A stretch of 64,000 bases of DNA from Trogon surrucura (GCA_020746105.1 CM036618.1:17467001-17531000); one strand, 5' to 3'. Shown: positions 47,981 to 59,668, counted from the first letter of the stretch. Notes: generated from the sequence alone by a model not told the origin. A program made the numbers and translations.

Positions 47981-48433
47981 GATTAAGAAGCCTAAATTTT
48001 AGATGGTTTAGATACATTTACACTAAGTGTATAAATTCCCATCATAGCCAGTGGAGTTTTAGGACTTACTTTGCTCCTCTAATCAGAGTTGCTGAGTGCT
48101 GTTTGAGGGATTTCAAGGTGTCTGCAGAGGGCTGGTGGGTACACCATGACATCTGCAGAGACCCTTGTTCTTCTAAAGACCTCCTGGGAACTCCTAGGAC
48201 CTCTGAAATAGTGAAAGGTGCCTACGCTTAGGACACTGCATCCCATCCGTAGCAAAAGTCTATGTGGTGTAGGGAGTGATTCAGCTGGGCAGCCGACTTA
48301 CCCTGCTTTAGTGTGAGCAACGTCATTCCCCAGGCTCCACTGACCTGATCTCCATTGATTATAATGCAAGTTTAGATACCAAGTGTACATGTAAGCATCT
48401 ACATGTAGGTGTCTAAATTTAGGAATCTTGGTC
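47981..48433. repeat. Foldback-like ancient repeat relic, about 450 bp
   Basis: The left edge (GATTAAGAAGCCTAAATTTT, 47981) and the right edge (AAATTTAGGAATCTTGGTC, ending at 48433) are imperfect inverted matches over about 20-30 bp. A GTTTAGATAC ... AAGTGTA motif also recurs directly at 48007 and 48370, and the right part folds on itself (48371-48417). This suggests a decayed inverted-repeat transposon or another old amniote repeat. The family is not recognised. Confidence 0.3.
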
Positions 48434-48824
48434 TTGACTTGAATCCCACACTTTATATCTAGTTTCTAGAGATCTTCCTTTTCAGTTTCAGAATACCTGT
48501 TTTGTGAACCAAAAATCACTCCCAGAACTCTGGTCCCAAATGCAGCTCCTTAAGGATGGCCATGAGGAAAGCAGCTTTTCCTCCCTTTATACTTGTCTTT
48601 GATGTTCTGGCCAGTTCTGGAAGAAGGAAAAGAACAGGCACTTCTTCATGATGATGTGGACTTCTCTGCCACACCTCTGAGCACTGGAGCACTGTTGCTT
48701 GGCTCAGCAGGTGATGCAGGCAGTGTCCCAGGAACCTAACATCGTTGCTAGCAGCAGCAGATCAGCCCATGGTGTCACCTGTTCCACAGAGGACTTCACC
48801 CTCCTCCTGAACTGCATCTGTCTG

Positions 48825-49260
48825 AAGCTGTTGAAGGGTCTAGAGAACAAGTCTTATGAAGAGCAGCTGAGGGATCTGGTATTGTTCAGTCTGGAGAGAA
48901 GGAGGCTGAGGGGAGACCTTACAATTTTCTACAACTACCTGAAAGATGATTGCAGTGAGGTGGGTCTCAGCCTCTTCTCCTGAGTAAGAAGTGACAGGGC
49001 AAGAGGAAATGGCCTCAAGTTGCCCCAGGGGAGATTTAGATTGGATATTAGGAAAAATTTCTTCACCAAAAGGGTTTTCAAGCACTGGAAGAGGCTGCCC
49101 AGGGAAGTGGTGGAGTCACCATTGCTGGAGGTGTTTTAAAAGACATGTAGATGTGATGCTTAGTGACACAGTTTAGTGGTGGACCTGGCATTGCTGGGTT
49201 AATGGTTGGACTCAGTGATCTTAAAGGTCTTTTCCAACCTGACCAATCCTATGATTCTAT
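48825..49260 (+). mobile_element. CR1 LINE 3' fragment, about 435 bp
   Basis: ORF2 C-terminus [20 protein letters not shown], then [18 protein letters not shown] and SEVGLSLFS, stops early at 48981-48983 where related copies read on. The [13 protein letters not shown] and [13 protein letters not shown] blocks follow in other frames, then a 3' UTR and tail ending CCTATGATTCTAT. It was 5'-truncated at insertion and later mutated. Confidence 0.93.
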
Positions 49261-50426
49261 CTTCAGCCTGCAAAGCCCTGTGCTCTCCCTTGTTGCACCA
49301 GGGTAGACATTACAAGACAGACCTGATCTGTACCTCAGGCACCCTTAGGACACACACGCTGAGGGTCAGCAGAGGGGCATTATGGTTGCACTGCAATTTA
49401 GTCAGGGAGCACATGACAGCTGAGATTTTTCCATAAAACCTCAAGTTGCAGTTCCAGAAATTGAAGGGATAATCTTTGCTTTTATTTCTTGTTATTATGA
49501 AGGGTATTTATATCCTTTCTGCCTATGGAAGAAATCTGGACAACATGAGCAAAGCAGAACAACCAATGGCCCCAAGGTGAGAATCATTATTATTTTCCCC
49601 TAAAATCTCATGGCTTTAAGACAAACAACAAACTAAGAACTCTTGCTCCTGACGATGCTACACATGGAGGATTCATCTCAGCTTTGTCAGACATTTGTCT
49701 AGGCTATCACTGAGTTCTTTCACTGGCAATGAAGAGAAATAGGCACCTCCAGAGGGAGACTTATCTCAGAGAGGTGTCTAAGACATCGTGTTCATGGGTA
49801 TAAAACTTGACTAACTCTGGGTCAAGAACAAAACATCTTTGCTGATCGCTGCTGCAAAGTGATAAAAAGTATTTTTCAGATGTGTCATCTAATCACGTTT
49901 TAAGACATAAATGTTATTTGGGCAGGGCAACCAACTCCTTAACCTCATTAGTTACAGACTTTTTTAATTTCCGTTTTTATCTTCCCTCAACAACTGGCTG
50001 CATTTCCTAATGTCCAGCTAATTACTTCCATCAGCTTTCCTTCCACCCTTATTAAATATTGATTTGTTTACTTTTCACACCACCTCTTAATCAGAACTAC
50101 TTTGTTACCAAGCTCATTTTTATCAACGGGTAAAAATACTCTTTTTCTTGAGCCTTCCAAATAATCTTTCAACGTTATTATTTTTGCTTCTTTGACAGCC
50201 AATTACCATACACCCAGAATATTCTATGAATATACAAGCCCTTGTAGGACTTTCCTCCTGCTTGCACAAAATGTGTGTAGCTGGGGCATGATCACTTGTA
50301 CCCAGGAAAAAACCCACCATTTGTTCAATGGTGAGTTTCTCTACCCTTAAAACAACTCTGCTGTTGCCCTCTCTGTAGAACAAGTAAAAGACTGACCTTT
50401 CTCTATGGAAGGAGTATTTTTAACTT
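49261..50426. other. Unique sequence, no gene seen
   Basis: AT-rich unique DNA between two CR1 copies. No exon or other repeat was recognised. Confidence 0.6.
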
Positions 50427-50525
50427 ATAGAATCATTTAGGTTGGAAAAAACCTTTAGAGTCAAGTCCAACCATTAACCTAACACTGCCAAGTCCACCAT
50501 TAAACCATGTTCCTAAGCACCTCTT
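50427..50525 (-). mobile_element. CR1 3' end, about 100 bp
   Basis: Reading plus: ATAGAATCATTTAGGTTGGA, AAAAACCTTTAGAGTCAAGT, CCAACCATTAACCTAACACT and GCCAAGTCCACCATTAAACC. This is the reversed end of the same CR1 group as 35297-35416, 57198-57752 and 62936-63530. Confidence 0.92.
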
Positions 50526-51255
50526 ATGAAAGTGTACTGTAAAATTTTATAATGTTATGTAATTTTCAGGACTACCAAGGCTATTTCATTAAGAGCAGAA
50601 TGAGTTCTTGAATATTTTGACTGAAATAGTGAGACATGAGACAGTACAGCCAAGATAACCAAATCCTTGGCATAGCCAATTTGGTGAAGAAAATACATTT
50701 GCAAAAATACATTTGCGAATATAGGAATTTTAGTGTAACAATGTCTAGTATTTTTCCATTCTTATAAAAAAAAAAGTATGTATTATTTTGTGTGCTCGAA
50801 AACATTCTTCCTGATAGAGCAGTTCTTTAACCACTGAATTTTTCTTTAGTTCTGACAATATTATTTATTTCTAACCTGGACTTTCAATTTAATGAAGGGA
50901 ACAAAGACTGTATTTCTTCCTGGTAAATTTAAAATAAATGAGAAATGTTCTGATTAAAACAATCTTCATAGAATTATAGATTGTATTTTCCTCTGCCATT
51001 GCAAAATGTTTTGAAAAATACAGTCTAAAATAAACGAGGCACAACCAGTCTTTATGTCTATTTTAAAACAAGATTATTGGATATTTTTTTCCTCTCTGTT
51101 GAGCTATACTTTCTACTCAAAACAGTAGCTTGCACAGGCTAAGATTAAAATTTTGCTAGAGTTATTTCAGGGCAAAACTACAGAAAAAGAAGAAAGATAT
51201 AACCAAACTACATTTTGCACTTCTTTTTTTCCGGTAATTTTTATTTTATCTTTAG

Positions 51256-51372
51256 AGAGCTGTGTTGCTGGAAGACAATGAAACAAGAGAAACTCTACAG
51301 CTGTTTGCAGACCCCTCCAAACTGTTGGTCACTGGGAGCACTGAAGTGAAAACACAAACCCCAGTGCAGTCG
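51256..51372 (+). other. Candidate internal exon, 117 bp, phase 0-0
   Basis: The acceptor is a T-rich tract ending TTATTTTATCTTTAG at 51255, and the donor is TCG then GTGAGGAT with GT at 51373-51374. The 117-bp segment is a multiple of three with exactly one open frame, the one starting at its first base. It encodes 39 residues beginning RAVLLEDNETRETLQLFADP; the other two frames have stops. The product is not recognised. The frame is phase-compatible with the ATG CAG end of the candidate exon at 46750-46821. It could also be chance: 117 open bases are not rare. Confidence 0.25.
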
Positions 51373-53164
51373 GTGAGGATCGAGAAGATGCCTGCAAGCT
51401 TTCCATCAGAGAGAGGGCCAGGAGCGTGTCTGGAAGTCTAGGAGGAACGGGCACCTCTTCCTAGAACTTCCTCATTAGCCACAGACTTCACTTTTGGAAC
51501 CAGTTCTCCTCAAATAACTACAGTCTGTTCCAGGCTGGACCACTGCTGATGTGAAACTGGGATAAGAGGGTGTAGGAAGGCTACAGGAAGGGAAAACAGC
51601 AGGGAAGTGAGCGCCCAAGACTCACATCACGAAACCACCTTGCCAACCACTAAAAAGCTCCTTTTTACATAGTTGGCTTGATTGATTGTTTTAATTCACA
51701 TTTCCAACTCGAACTGCAAATAACTTCAGGACATAGTTGGTGGAAAACTTCTCAACATCGCCAGACCTCCCTGGGACATGGTGCCGGGCAGCCACACAAA
51801 AAAAACGGGGCTCTAGCAGGGGTTTGACACCACCCCTTAGCCTGCTACATGACATACTGCCAAGGAAAATCCAGGGCACTTCCATTTCTCCATGGTAGAA
51901 GAGATGCTGCTGGTCAGCAGAAAGGAGACTGTGAAGCCCAGGCTCAGGGGCCCAGCATGACAACAGCCCTGCACCACAAGCTGAGTTCATTAGTCTTGTG
52001 GCACAGGGATTCTACTGAAGTAACCTTTTTGGATGACTAACTGCACTGAGGGGAAGGAGTAACACTATCTCCTAACAGCTCAACCAGAGAGCAGCTCCCC
52101 TGGCCCCTGCTGCAGCAGCTAGAGACCACATGGCTGGAGAAACCTTCTGCACAACCATGGGCTGTAGAACTCAGGCCAGTCTCCACCAGCATCTCCAAGA
52201 AGGGTTTGGCCATCAGGCTCTGGGTACAGCTTCCTGCTAATCATCATCTCCTCAAACTAACCCTCTGTCATCCAAAAGCCTACATGTATCCTACCACATC
52301 CTCACATTGTTTGTCAGATTATACCACACGAGGCTAGAGATGAATCAGTCCTGGCATGGAAGGATCACAGACAGCACAGGCTGCCTAAAAACAGCTGATG
52401 CACTTCTAAAGTAGTTTAAGCATCTCTTCTCCTGGGGCAAGAGGGGATTCATGGCTGCATCATCTCTGAGATTGCTGGTGTTACTGTCCCTTGTCACATG
52501 CATGTGCATCAAATAGGCAAAACTCCCCAGATCTTATTCTGTAGTGCAAATGCATGGGTTTGTAACTTGTGCACGTCATTGTAAACTGCAGGTTAAATAA
52601 CTGAAGTGAACTCAAACTGAGGAGCTCTGAAGCTGTGCCGCAGAAGCATCTGCACCAGAGAGACACCTCTCTGCACTCTGCAAGCTCACACCTCTGCTGC
52701 ACGACCGTGCAGGGATCACACTGCAGCTCACCAAGGTACCACCCCACATCCCCGCTGCTGGGATGTGCCTCTGCATCGCTGAACTAAGATCACTTTTGAC
52801 ACGGGAATGCCGTACTCAATCCATTTCCATAATCCTGCTGTTCACTTCAGCAGCTTTCAGGCAGGACATGTATTCTTCTGGCTTTTTAAGTCCCAGCTGA
52901 AAATTATTAAAAGCTAACCCCAGAAGTGGCAGGGGAAGGGATATGGAGAAGGAAAATAAACTAGTACAGAGGAGTTCTGCATGATTTCAAGACAAAAAAA
53001 TATGGCTAGGGAAATGCATAAGACCAAAAAAAGAGACACAACCAATACAACAGTCTTGAAAGAAAAGCAGAAATGGAGACACAAACTTAACATGAGTTGG
53101 GGAAGTTGTAAGCCTGGGAATTAATACCTGTGGCTGAATCTCAACACCGAAAGACACTTTTGCT

Positions 53165-53275
53165 AGAGAAACTGAGACAGAAATAAGTACTGTAACTTAA
53201 TTTCAGTGCCCCAGAAAGCTGGTCACAGAATCAGGACTAAAACTCCCTAGTCCCAATCCACTGCCTTTTATAGTG
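53165..53275 (-). repeat. MIR-like (CORE-SINE) relic
   Basis: TAGAGAAACTGAGACAGAAA, then AGTACTGTAACTTAATTTCA, CCAGAAAGCTGGTCACAGAA, TCAGGACTAAAACTCCCTAG and TCCCAATCCACTGCCTTT, follow the reversed MIR order: GGAAACTGAGGCACAGA, AAGTGACTTGCCC, CACAGC, GGGATTxGAACCCAGG, CTCCCAGTCCAGTGCTCTTT. This is the best of three such matches in the window. Confidence 0.5.
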
Positions 53276-54474
53276 AGCCTGTTACATTTGAAAGGTGAAC
53301 CCTACCTCCTCATACTCCTGCCCAGAACAGAGAGAAATAAAAGTGCCTTCACTGAAATCAGGGAATATTTTATCACTAAATTGAGTAGGGACACAACTCC
53401 ATCCCTAACACTTGCCTCGATGGCAATAGCTCCCCACTTGATCAGCTCATCACATCAAACTGTTGTGCCAGAGTTGAATGCGTCATCAGGGGACGACCCT
53501 CAAAATCCATGTGTGCAAGAACTGGTGTCTCCTGCTTCCTTCAAGCAGTTAACACATCTGATATGTGGGATGTTTGAAGGGAAGGAGGTCTTCCCCCTCC
53601 GGGAAAGAAATGGTATGACTGAAGCACGTTGCTAAGGGTACAAAATGCACCCAAGGTTGTAGGATAATGACAATCTCATCCATGTCTTCCAAAGACATGT
53701 AAATGAAATGGCTTTCAAAAGGGTCTGAAAATGATCCCCTCCTCCCCCAGTATTAGAGAGGAACATTGCTGCTGAGAAAAACTTTCAGCAAGACTACCTT
53801 AAATAAAAGAGGTCTGTCAAATGAAAATGGTAGTGAGAAAATAATCAGCACAGAATGCACCCTTTTATACATCTTTTTTTCAATAAAGTTTCATGTCATG
53901 GGTTTGAAACTAAATCTAGAGTGTGTCTCTCATGTATCGGACAGACTAACTATAAGATACCAAGACACTTGAAAGTCAGAAATGTAGGTGATGCTGATAA
54001 CATCTTTGTATTATGCAATAATAGCATTCAGTCACTCAAGGACTTTCATTTTTGGAACTGTCCCATATGAGCATGACATTCATTAGTTCAAACCTGTATC
54101 GTGCTACAGCAGTTTGGAAAAAAAAAAAAGTCACTAGGAAGAGTATTAAAAATTGCAGGAAGGAGTCTTTCCTTCGGGCATTTCTTTTCAAGGTCAGAAA
54201 GCCTCGCTCTTGTTTTTTCTGCCGACATGAAAACATTTGGAGAGATGACGTGACATGAAGACCCACACCTAATCCATCTCTTTCATTTTGAAAAACCTTC
54301 ATCTTCACACAGGGTTTCAAATGTGACATTGTTTGATCTCCCTGAAATTAAAAGAAATACATGCTGTGTTCCCTGACATGCCTGCTGTAGGATGTACACA
54401 CAGAAAACTGCACAACAATCAGCAAAGCCTCATGAATAAAAACTGCTCCAAATCTGCCTTCACCCAAACCAGAA

Positions 54475-54494
54475 TTATGACATTTATGTCATAA
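54475..54494. repeat. Perfect palindromic hairpin, 9-bp arms
   Basis: TTATGACAT and ATGTCATAA flank TT. A further TTTATGACA half-site follows at 54504-54512. TGACAT/ATGTCA resembles half of bZIP-type sites, but there is no further support. Confidence 0.8.
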
Positions 54495-54575
54495 GTATAA
54501 CCGTTTATGACAGCTGAAAGGCATGATGAGGGTTGTGTCTCTCAGCTTTTTGCTTATCGTCCTCTTTGCTTGCAG

Positions 54576-54628
54576 CAAAGTTTACTTGGTCTGCGATGAG
54601 GGATGCTGTCCCCTCCAGAGGCTCCCAG
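54576..54628 (+). other. Candidate exon, 53 bp
   Basis: A strong acceptor (TTTGCTTGCAG ending at 54575, preceded by TTATCGTCCTCT) and a moderate donor (CCCAG then GTAGGTCTG, GT at 54629-54630) bound 53 bp. Two frames are open (KVYLVCDEGCCPLQRLP and KFTWSAMRDAVPSRGSQ); the third, which would continue from a phase-0 upstream exon, stops after seven codons. Same strand as the candidates at 46750 and 51256. Confidence 0.25.
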
Positions 54629-55643
54629 GTAGGTCTGGATCCTGAGCAACGCGCTGTCTGGAGCGGGTGCTCTGCTCTCCACCCAAAATCCCCTGCCCTT
54701 GCTTCCCCTATCACCCAGCCCTTGGAGGCCCCAAAGCAGCATTTCACAGCATCCATTCCTGAAGATCATTGGCAACATCAAGAAGAGAAACATGCCTGCT
54801 CAGGTCCCTGTGTCAGATAAAGCATGGCTATTCCCAATGTTCCAAAAAGACTTTCGAAATTCTGTGAAAATACAGTTTACAGAACTATGTAGAGGCAATT
54901 GTATCAGCATTAAAAACAGAGCATTTCAATATTTAATGACTTCCTCTAACCTCCAGCCTCTTTTTTTTTCAGAAAAAGAGAGACTTTCTTATAGTTCAGA
55001 TGTATTTTTACATTAAAAAGTTCTGTTTTCTGATGACTGAATTTATCAAAATCACACAGTGATAAGATTTTGAAAGTATAGTTGTGATTTAGGTACTCAA
55101 ATCCTCTTCTGTAATAACGGTGAAGACCCTACTCTCCCAGTTCATCAATTCTGGCTTTAGGTCTCCTATACAGACACAGAGGTCCCAGGAGCAAAATAAC
55201 CCCATGAGTCCAGCACAAATTCACAAGTTTTAAGTTCCTCAAAAAATATTTGAGAACTTTGTACCTTTGGTTGTTAGATCAGAGTTGGGTACGACCTGCC
55301 TAAACAACCCAGTGTTCAGGTGTGATCTTTCCTGGAGCCAGCACCAAAGCGTGAAGCTGGTGCATTCTCTGTCCCATGTGCCCCGGTGAGGTTGAGGGTG
55401 CAATTGCTTTCCCGTGGGCTCTGCTGGGTGACCCACAAAGGCCACTGCCCTCTCCTGTCCCCAGCTCCTCATGTCTGCAGTTTGATGTCCTCTTGGGTTG
55501 TGCAGATGCAAGCCTTTGTAGGGCTATGATGGAGTCAGGATCATGGAAATTATCTGAGTTTTGCAAAAGAGAAAAGGCAAGGTTCTCCAAGCAGAAAAAG
55601 CAATATTTATTCTGGCATATTAGAGTTGATAACATAGCCCTAC

Positions 55644-56212
55644 TGTCCTAGTTTCAGCTGGAATAGAGCTAATTTTCTTTTCTTCTTAGTACCTAGAATA
55701 GTGCTGTGTTTTGCATTCAATATTGGATTTGGTATGAGAAGAATACTTGATAATATAATGACGTTTTCAGTTGTTGCCAAGGAATGAAGGACTTTTCACC
55801 TTTCCATATTTTGCTAATGTGCAGAAGCACAGGAAGCTGGGAGGCCAGGACAGATGACCTGAACCAAAGGGATATTCCATACCACAGAACATCATGCTCT
55901 GAGGGTGTATAAAATGGGGGAGGTTGGCCAGGAGAGGCAGATTGGTTCTCAGGGATCGGTCAGTGGGTGAGAAATTGCATTGTGCATCAGTTGTCCTTTC
56001 CTTAGTATTTTTTTCTCTCTTTTTGTTATATTCCTTTTCATTGCAATTATTATTATCATCATTATAGTTTACCATGTTTTATTTTAGTTATTAAACTGCT
56101 CCTATCTCAACCTACAAGTTGTTGGTTTGGGTTTTTTTCAGTTCTATTCCCCATCCCGTTGGCAGGTGAGAGAAGTGAGCAAGCAGCTGCCTAGTGTTCT
56201 CTGCTGGCAGGA
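55644..56212 (+). mobile_element. Solo LTR, family A, copy 2 (3' end eroded)
   Basis: Same family and orientation as 22158-22748. It begins TGTCCTAGTTTCAGCTGGAA and shares, in order, the AATTTTCTT block, GGTATGAGAA, GGGATATTCCATACCACAGA, a TATA box (TATAAAA, 55908-55914), GCATTGTGCATCAGTTG, a TTATTATCATCATT part, the polyadenylation signal ATTAAA (56090-56095) and TATCTCAACCTACAAGTT. The last 15-20 bases, including the terminal CA, cannot be aligned. No internal viral genes lie nearby. The two copies differ at many positions, so they are old, separate insertions. Confidence 0.87.
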
Positions 56213-57197
56213 GTCTTTTCGGGAGTGGTGGTGGTGGGGCCGTAATAAAAATTGCGCATGGCAATCCAGCCTGAGCTTCCTGAAAATCAGGAAGACCTAG
56301 GCTTCTCTCTAAGACTTCTGGCACCTCCAACAGATGCACCTCCTTCATGGTCCCTGCTGCTGTCTGTGCTCAGAGCTCCATCCTTACCATCCCTCCAAGG
56401 CAGGGCCAGCTCTTGGCCACAGGCTGCCCCCAGCACAGGCAGCCTGAGCTCAGCCATCGTTCAGCACACACCAGCACTGCCATTTTGACTTACCTTGTGT
56501 AGGGAGGAAAAAAGAAAAGCCAAAAGCAAAACCTCAAAAACAGTGGAGTTGTGTTTCTCTGCTATGGCAAGATTCCATCATGGGTTAAGCACACACCCCC
56601 AAGTTGAAACTGAAGCTTTCTGCAGGGTCAGGAAGTTCACAACTGCACCCTCATGCATGGACCCTTGGGTATCGAATAGGATTGAGCTCTCAGTCCAGTC
56701 TTACCTTCATGGAACCATATTAGAGCGATTCTCTCATACCCACCTGTGGTGTTTTCATGTCCCCGTAGAGTCTAGAAGCACCATAAACACTGTCTACTGA
56801 ACATAAGAAACTGGGAACTTTCAAACTAGAAAGAACACACAACAGATGAAAATAACATTAGATGACTCTCCTGTCCACAGTCAGTCTGGCTTCTGAGCAT
56901 GGCCCTCAGCATCAAGTTAGGATAAGGAGTTAACATCACCTGTTCATGTGCCTGGCAGAATAGCACAGCCTTACAAAAGCCAGTTTATTAGATTTCTTCG
57001 TACTTTAAAATGTTACTAGTAAGATGTATGAATGCTAATATCCTCTGCAAGGCCAACACAACCTTGGGTATTAGATGACTACATAAGCAAATGTAAATTG
57101 AACTTTCATTACCTGAAAGGAAGGAGACTAATGTTCCTGATGAAGAAATGTTTACTTCAAAGTCCTGAAATGACAAATGCAGAATTTTGGTGTTACA
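56213..57197. other. Unique sequence, no gene seen
   Basis: No repeat was recognised. A minus-strand donor-like sequence (CAAG then GTAAGTCA, exon side at 56495) has no clear acceptor. Confidence 0.55.
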
Positions 57198-57752
57198 GTT
57201 ATAGAATTATTAAGGTTGGAAAAGACCTCTAAGATCATCAAGTCCAACTGTTAACCCAACACTACCAGGACCATTAAACCATGTCCCAAATTGCCACATC
57301 TACACATTATTTGAACACCTCCACAGTTGGTGACTCCACTACTTCCCTGGGCAGCCTGTTCCAATATTTCACCACTCTTTCAGCAAATAAATTTTTCCTA
57401 ATATCCAGTCTAAACCTCCCTTGGTGCAACGCAAGGCCATTTGCTCTCATCCTCTCCTGAGTAACTTGTGAGGAGAGACCAACATCCACCTCACTGCAAC
57501 CTCATTTCAAGTAGTCGTAGAGAGCAAGAAAGTCTCCCCTCAGCCTCCTCTTCTCCAGACTAAACAATCCCAGTTCCCTCAGCCACACCTCATAAGACTT
57601 GTTCTCCAGACCCCTCACCAGCTTTGCTACCCTTCTCTGGACATGCTCCAGCACCTCAATGCCTTCCTTACACTGTGGCGCCCAAAACTGAACCCAGTAC
57701 TCAAGCTGTGACCTCACCAGTGCTGAGTACAGGGGCACAGTCACTTCCCTAA
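57198..57752 (-). mobile_element. CR1 LINE 3' fragment, about 555 bp
   Basis: In sense (minus) order: [20 protein letters not shown] (57744 down), [20 protein letters not shown] and a near-intact [15 protein letters not shown] to 57502. A second frame (57489-57307) continues with [20 protein letters not shown] and [15 protein letters not shown]. The 3' UTR and tail follow to 57198. A single frameshift near 57495 separates the two blocks. It was 5'-truncated at insertion. Confidence 0.94.
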
Positions 57753-57889
57753 TTATGTAATTTTCATCAGACCTTTATGCAGATGGAAGCCTTCATATAG
57801 AATATACCTGTGTTATAGACCAGCACAGAATAGAAAGCACACTAAATCCACACATGAAGACTTAGAAGCAACAAACACCTGGTCAAAGG

Positions 57890-57908
57890 AAAAAAAAAAA
57901 AAAAAAAA
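57890..57908. repeat. Poly-A run, 19 bp
   Basis: Uninterrupted A19 after GGTCAAAGG. No retrocopy body is recognisable beside it. Confidence 0.95.
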
Positions 57909-59049
57909 GCATTTTTCCTCACATCTGACTAGAATAGGTAGGATCCCAAAAGCCATTTTTGAGTGTTTTCATGGAAATTTTTGTTGCAACCAGTAAAGTA
58001 TTCACAGACAGTTCAACCTGGGATGGCTAATATTCACTTGCCAATGATCCTCAGCTATGGAGTTGCCTATTATTAGCTAATCAGTAGATAGCAATTAGGA
58101 GTTCTTCTTTTAGTGCCAACACAAGCCAGCAACTGGAAACAAAAAATAACAAAGAGAAACAGGCCAGGGCTGTATGAAAAAAATAAGGTTCTCTTTCCTT
58201 TCCAGCAGTTGTAGAAACTGGCCCACCCACCATATCTCTAACATCAGCTTAATGTCCAAACAGCAGCAGTCATACCATGGTGCAGTATAGAAATGCAGAC
58301 ATGGCAGCAACCCCAGAGATCAACTAATCTTAACTCTCCCTTCTCAGGGCAGGGACCCCTAGAAGACCCTGGTCCATTTCTAAGCTGTCCAAAAGCAATG
58401 TTTCTTGTAGAGGTTCCCCAGAGCTGAAGCCATGTCTTCAAGCATCTCTGCAAGGCTGGGACATCCTCCAAGAGCAAAAGACTACACTGATTGGCTGAGA
58501 AGATCTAACAAGACGGTTCTGGCGAGATATACAGGACTGCTGTGAAGAAAGGGTGGTTTTGTGGCTCAAAACCAGTTGCAGGCTTAGTGCTACAAGGACT
58601 GGTATCCAGCGGTGTCAGTCATGGTCAAGCCCCTACAAATATGTAAAGGAAATCTTTACTACGGAATCATGATAAGTACGGCTTTGGGTCCTCAAAGAGC
58701 TTGGCAAACACCCGCCCATCCTCAGCTTCACAATTTCCCATCAAACATGGACAGGCACTTAACCGGGTGTCCAGAGCAAGTGTCCCTTATGCAAATGAAA
58801 GCTGAGCATGACACTGTGACACTGCAACTTTTCACTTAGCAGGCAGATAATTATTCCCCTTGCTTAATTGTATCTGATGAGTGACACGCACAGGCCCCAT
58901 GCTGTTTAAAATCTGACATATCGTTTTATTTATCATAGCAGCTTCTGCAGTTCTACAAATGGATGACACACAATCCATTATCATTTTGGAAGCATTATTA
59001 TTCATGCAAACATGTCCCAGAACCTTGGACTTTTTTTTTAATTCCTCTT

Positions 59050-59064
59050 CCCCCCCCCCCCCCC
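59050..59064. repeat. Poly-C run, 15 bp
   Basis: Uninterrupted C15 preceded by a T/C-rich stretch. Its exact length may be unreliable because long homopolymers are error-prone. Confidence 0.9.
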
Positions 59065-59668
59065 ATTCCATTTAAATTCAGCTTGCAAATTCCCTATCTT
59101 GCCAATGAGATTTCCTCCTCCTCACCAACCCAAAATAAATTAGAGAACAAGCTGCTATCTCTAAAAGCTTTATAAATAAAACATACATCACGTACACACA
59201 CAAAGGCTACAATTTTAAAGTACTTTTGTATCCTGGATGGATTTAGAGATGTCATTGCAAATGCGCAGATACTGCCAGTCACGAGAGCTTAACAAGAGCT
59301 ATGCAGGTTGACATCACATCAGACTGCGGCCCGCTGTGGCAGTTGAGGCTTCCCAGAAAGTAACATGCCAAATGCTTCTATCAAGGAGAGAAAATAATGG
59401 TAACCACACTGACAGATTCATGGACAGAACTAAACTTACTCTTTCCCGGCTCCACTAAATAAAAATTATGATAGTTCAAAAGAACGCTGTAAGTTTTCTG
59501 GAAGCGGCTAAATCGCACTATTCAAAGTAGTTAGTGGAAACATTTGCTTTTTTTCTTCACTTCAGAAAGGAAATATTTTTCCTTTAGAAAAAAAAAAGGC
59601 AATTTGAGTTTTGTTTTATTTTCTTCTCTTTTCCAACAGAAACATGCAGAATATAAAGAGAAGACAAG

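Larger units (their letters stand above)
45778..48824. other. Unique sequence with candidate exon and rearranged spots
   Basis: Contains the apparent templated insertion (46043-46080 with donor 46931-46952), a candidate exon (46750-46821) and a foldback-like relic (47981-48433), each listed separately. No known gene was recognised. Confidence 0.5.
50526..55643. other. Unique sequence with candidate exons
   Basis: Mostly AT-rich unique DNA. It holds exon-like segments at 51256-51372 and 54576-54628, a MIR-like relic (53165-53275), a palindrome (54475-54494) and a small tandem duplication (50690-50716). No known gene was recognised. Confidence 0.5.

Noticed and set aside
48370..48418. Stem-loop as a miRNA precursor
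   Set aside because: The stem is under 20 pairs with a 5-nt bulge and lies inside a probable repeat relic. Too short and irregular for a typical precursor.
53273..53635. 120-codon plus-strand open frame
   Set aside because: It starts at the edge of the MIR-like relic and shows no domain or splice context.
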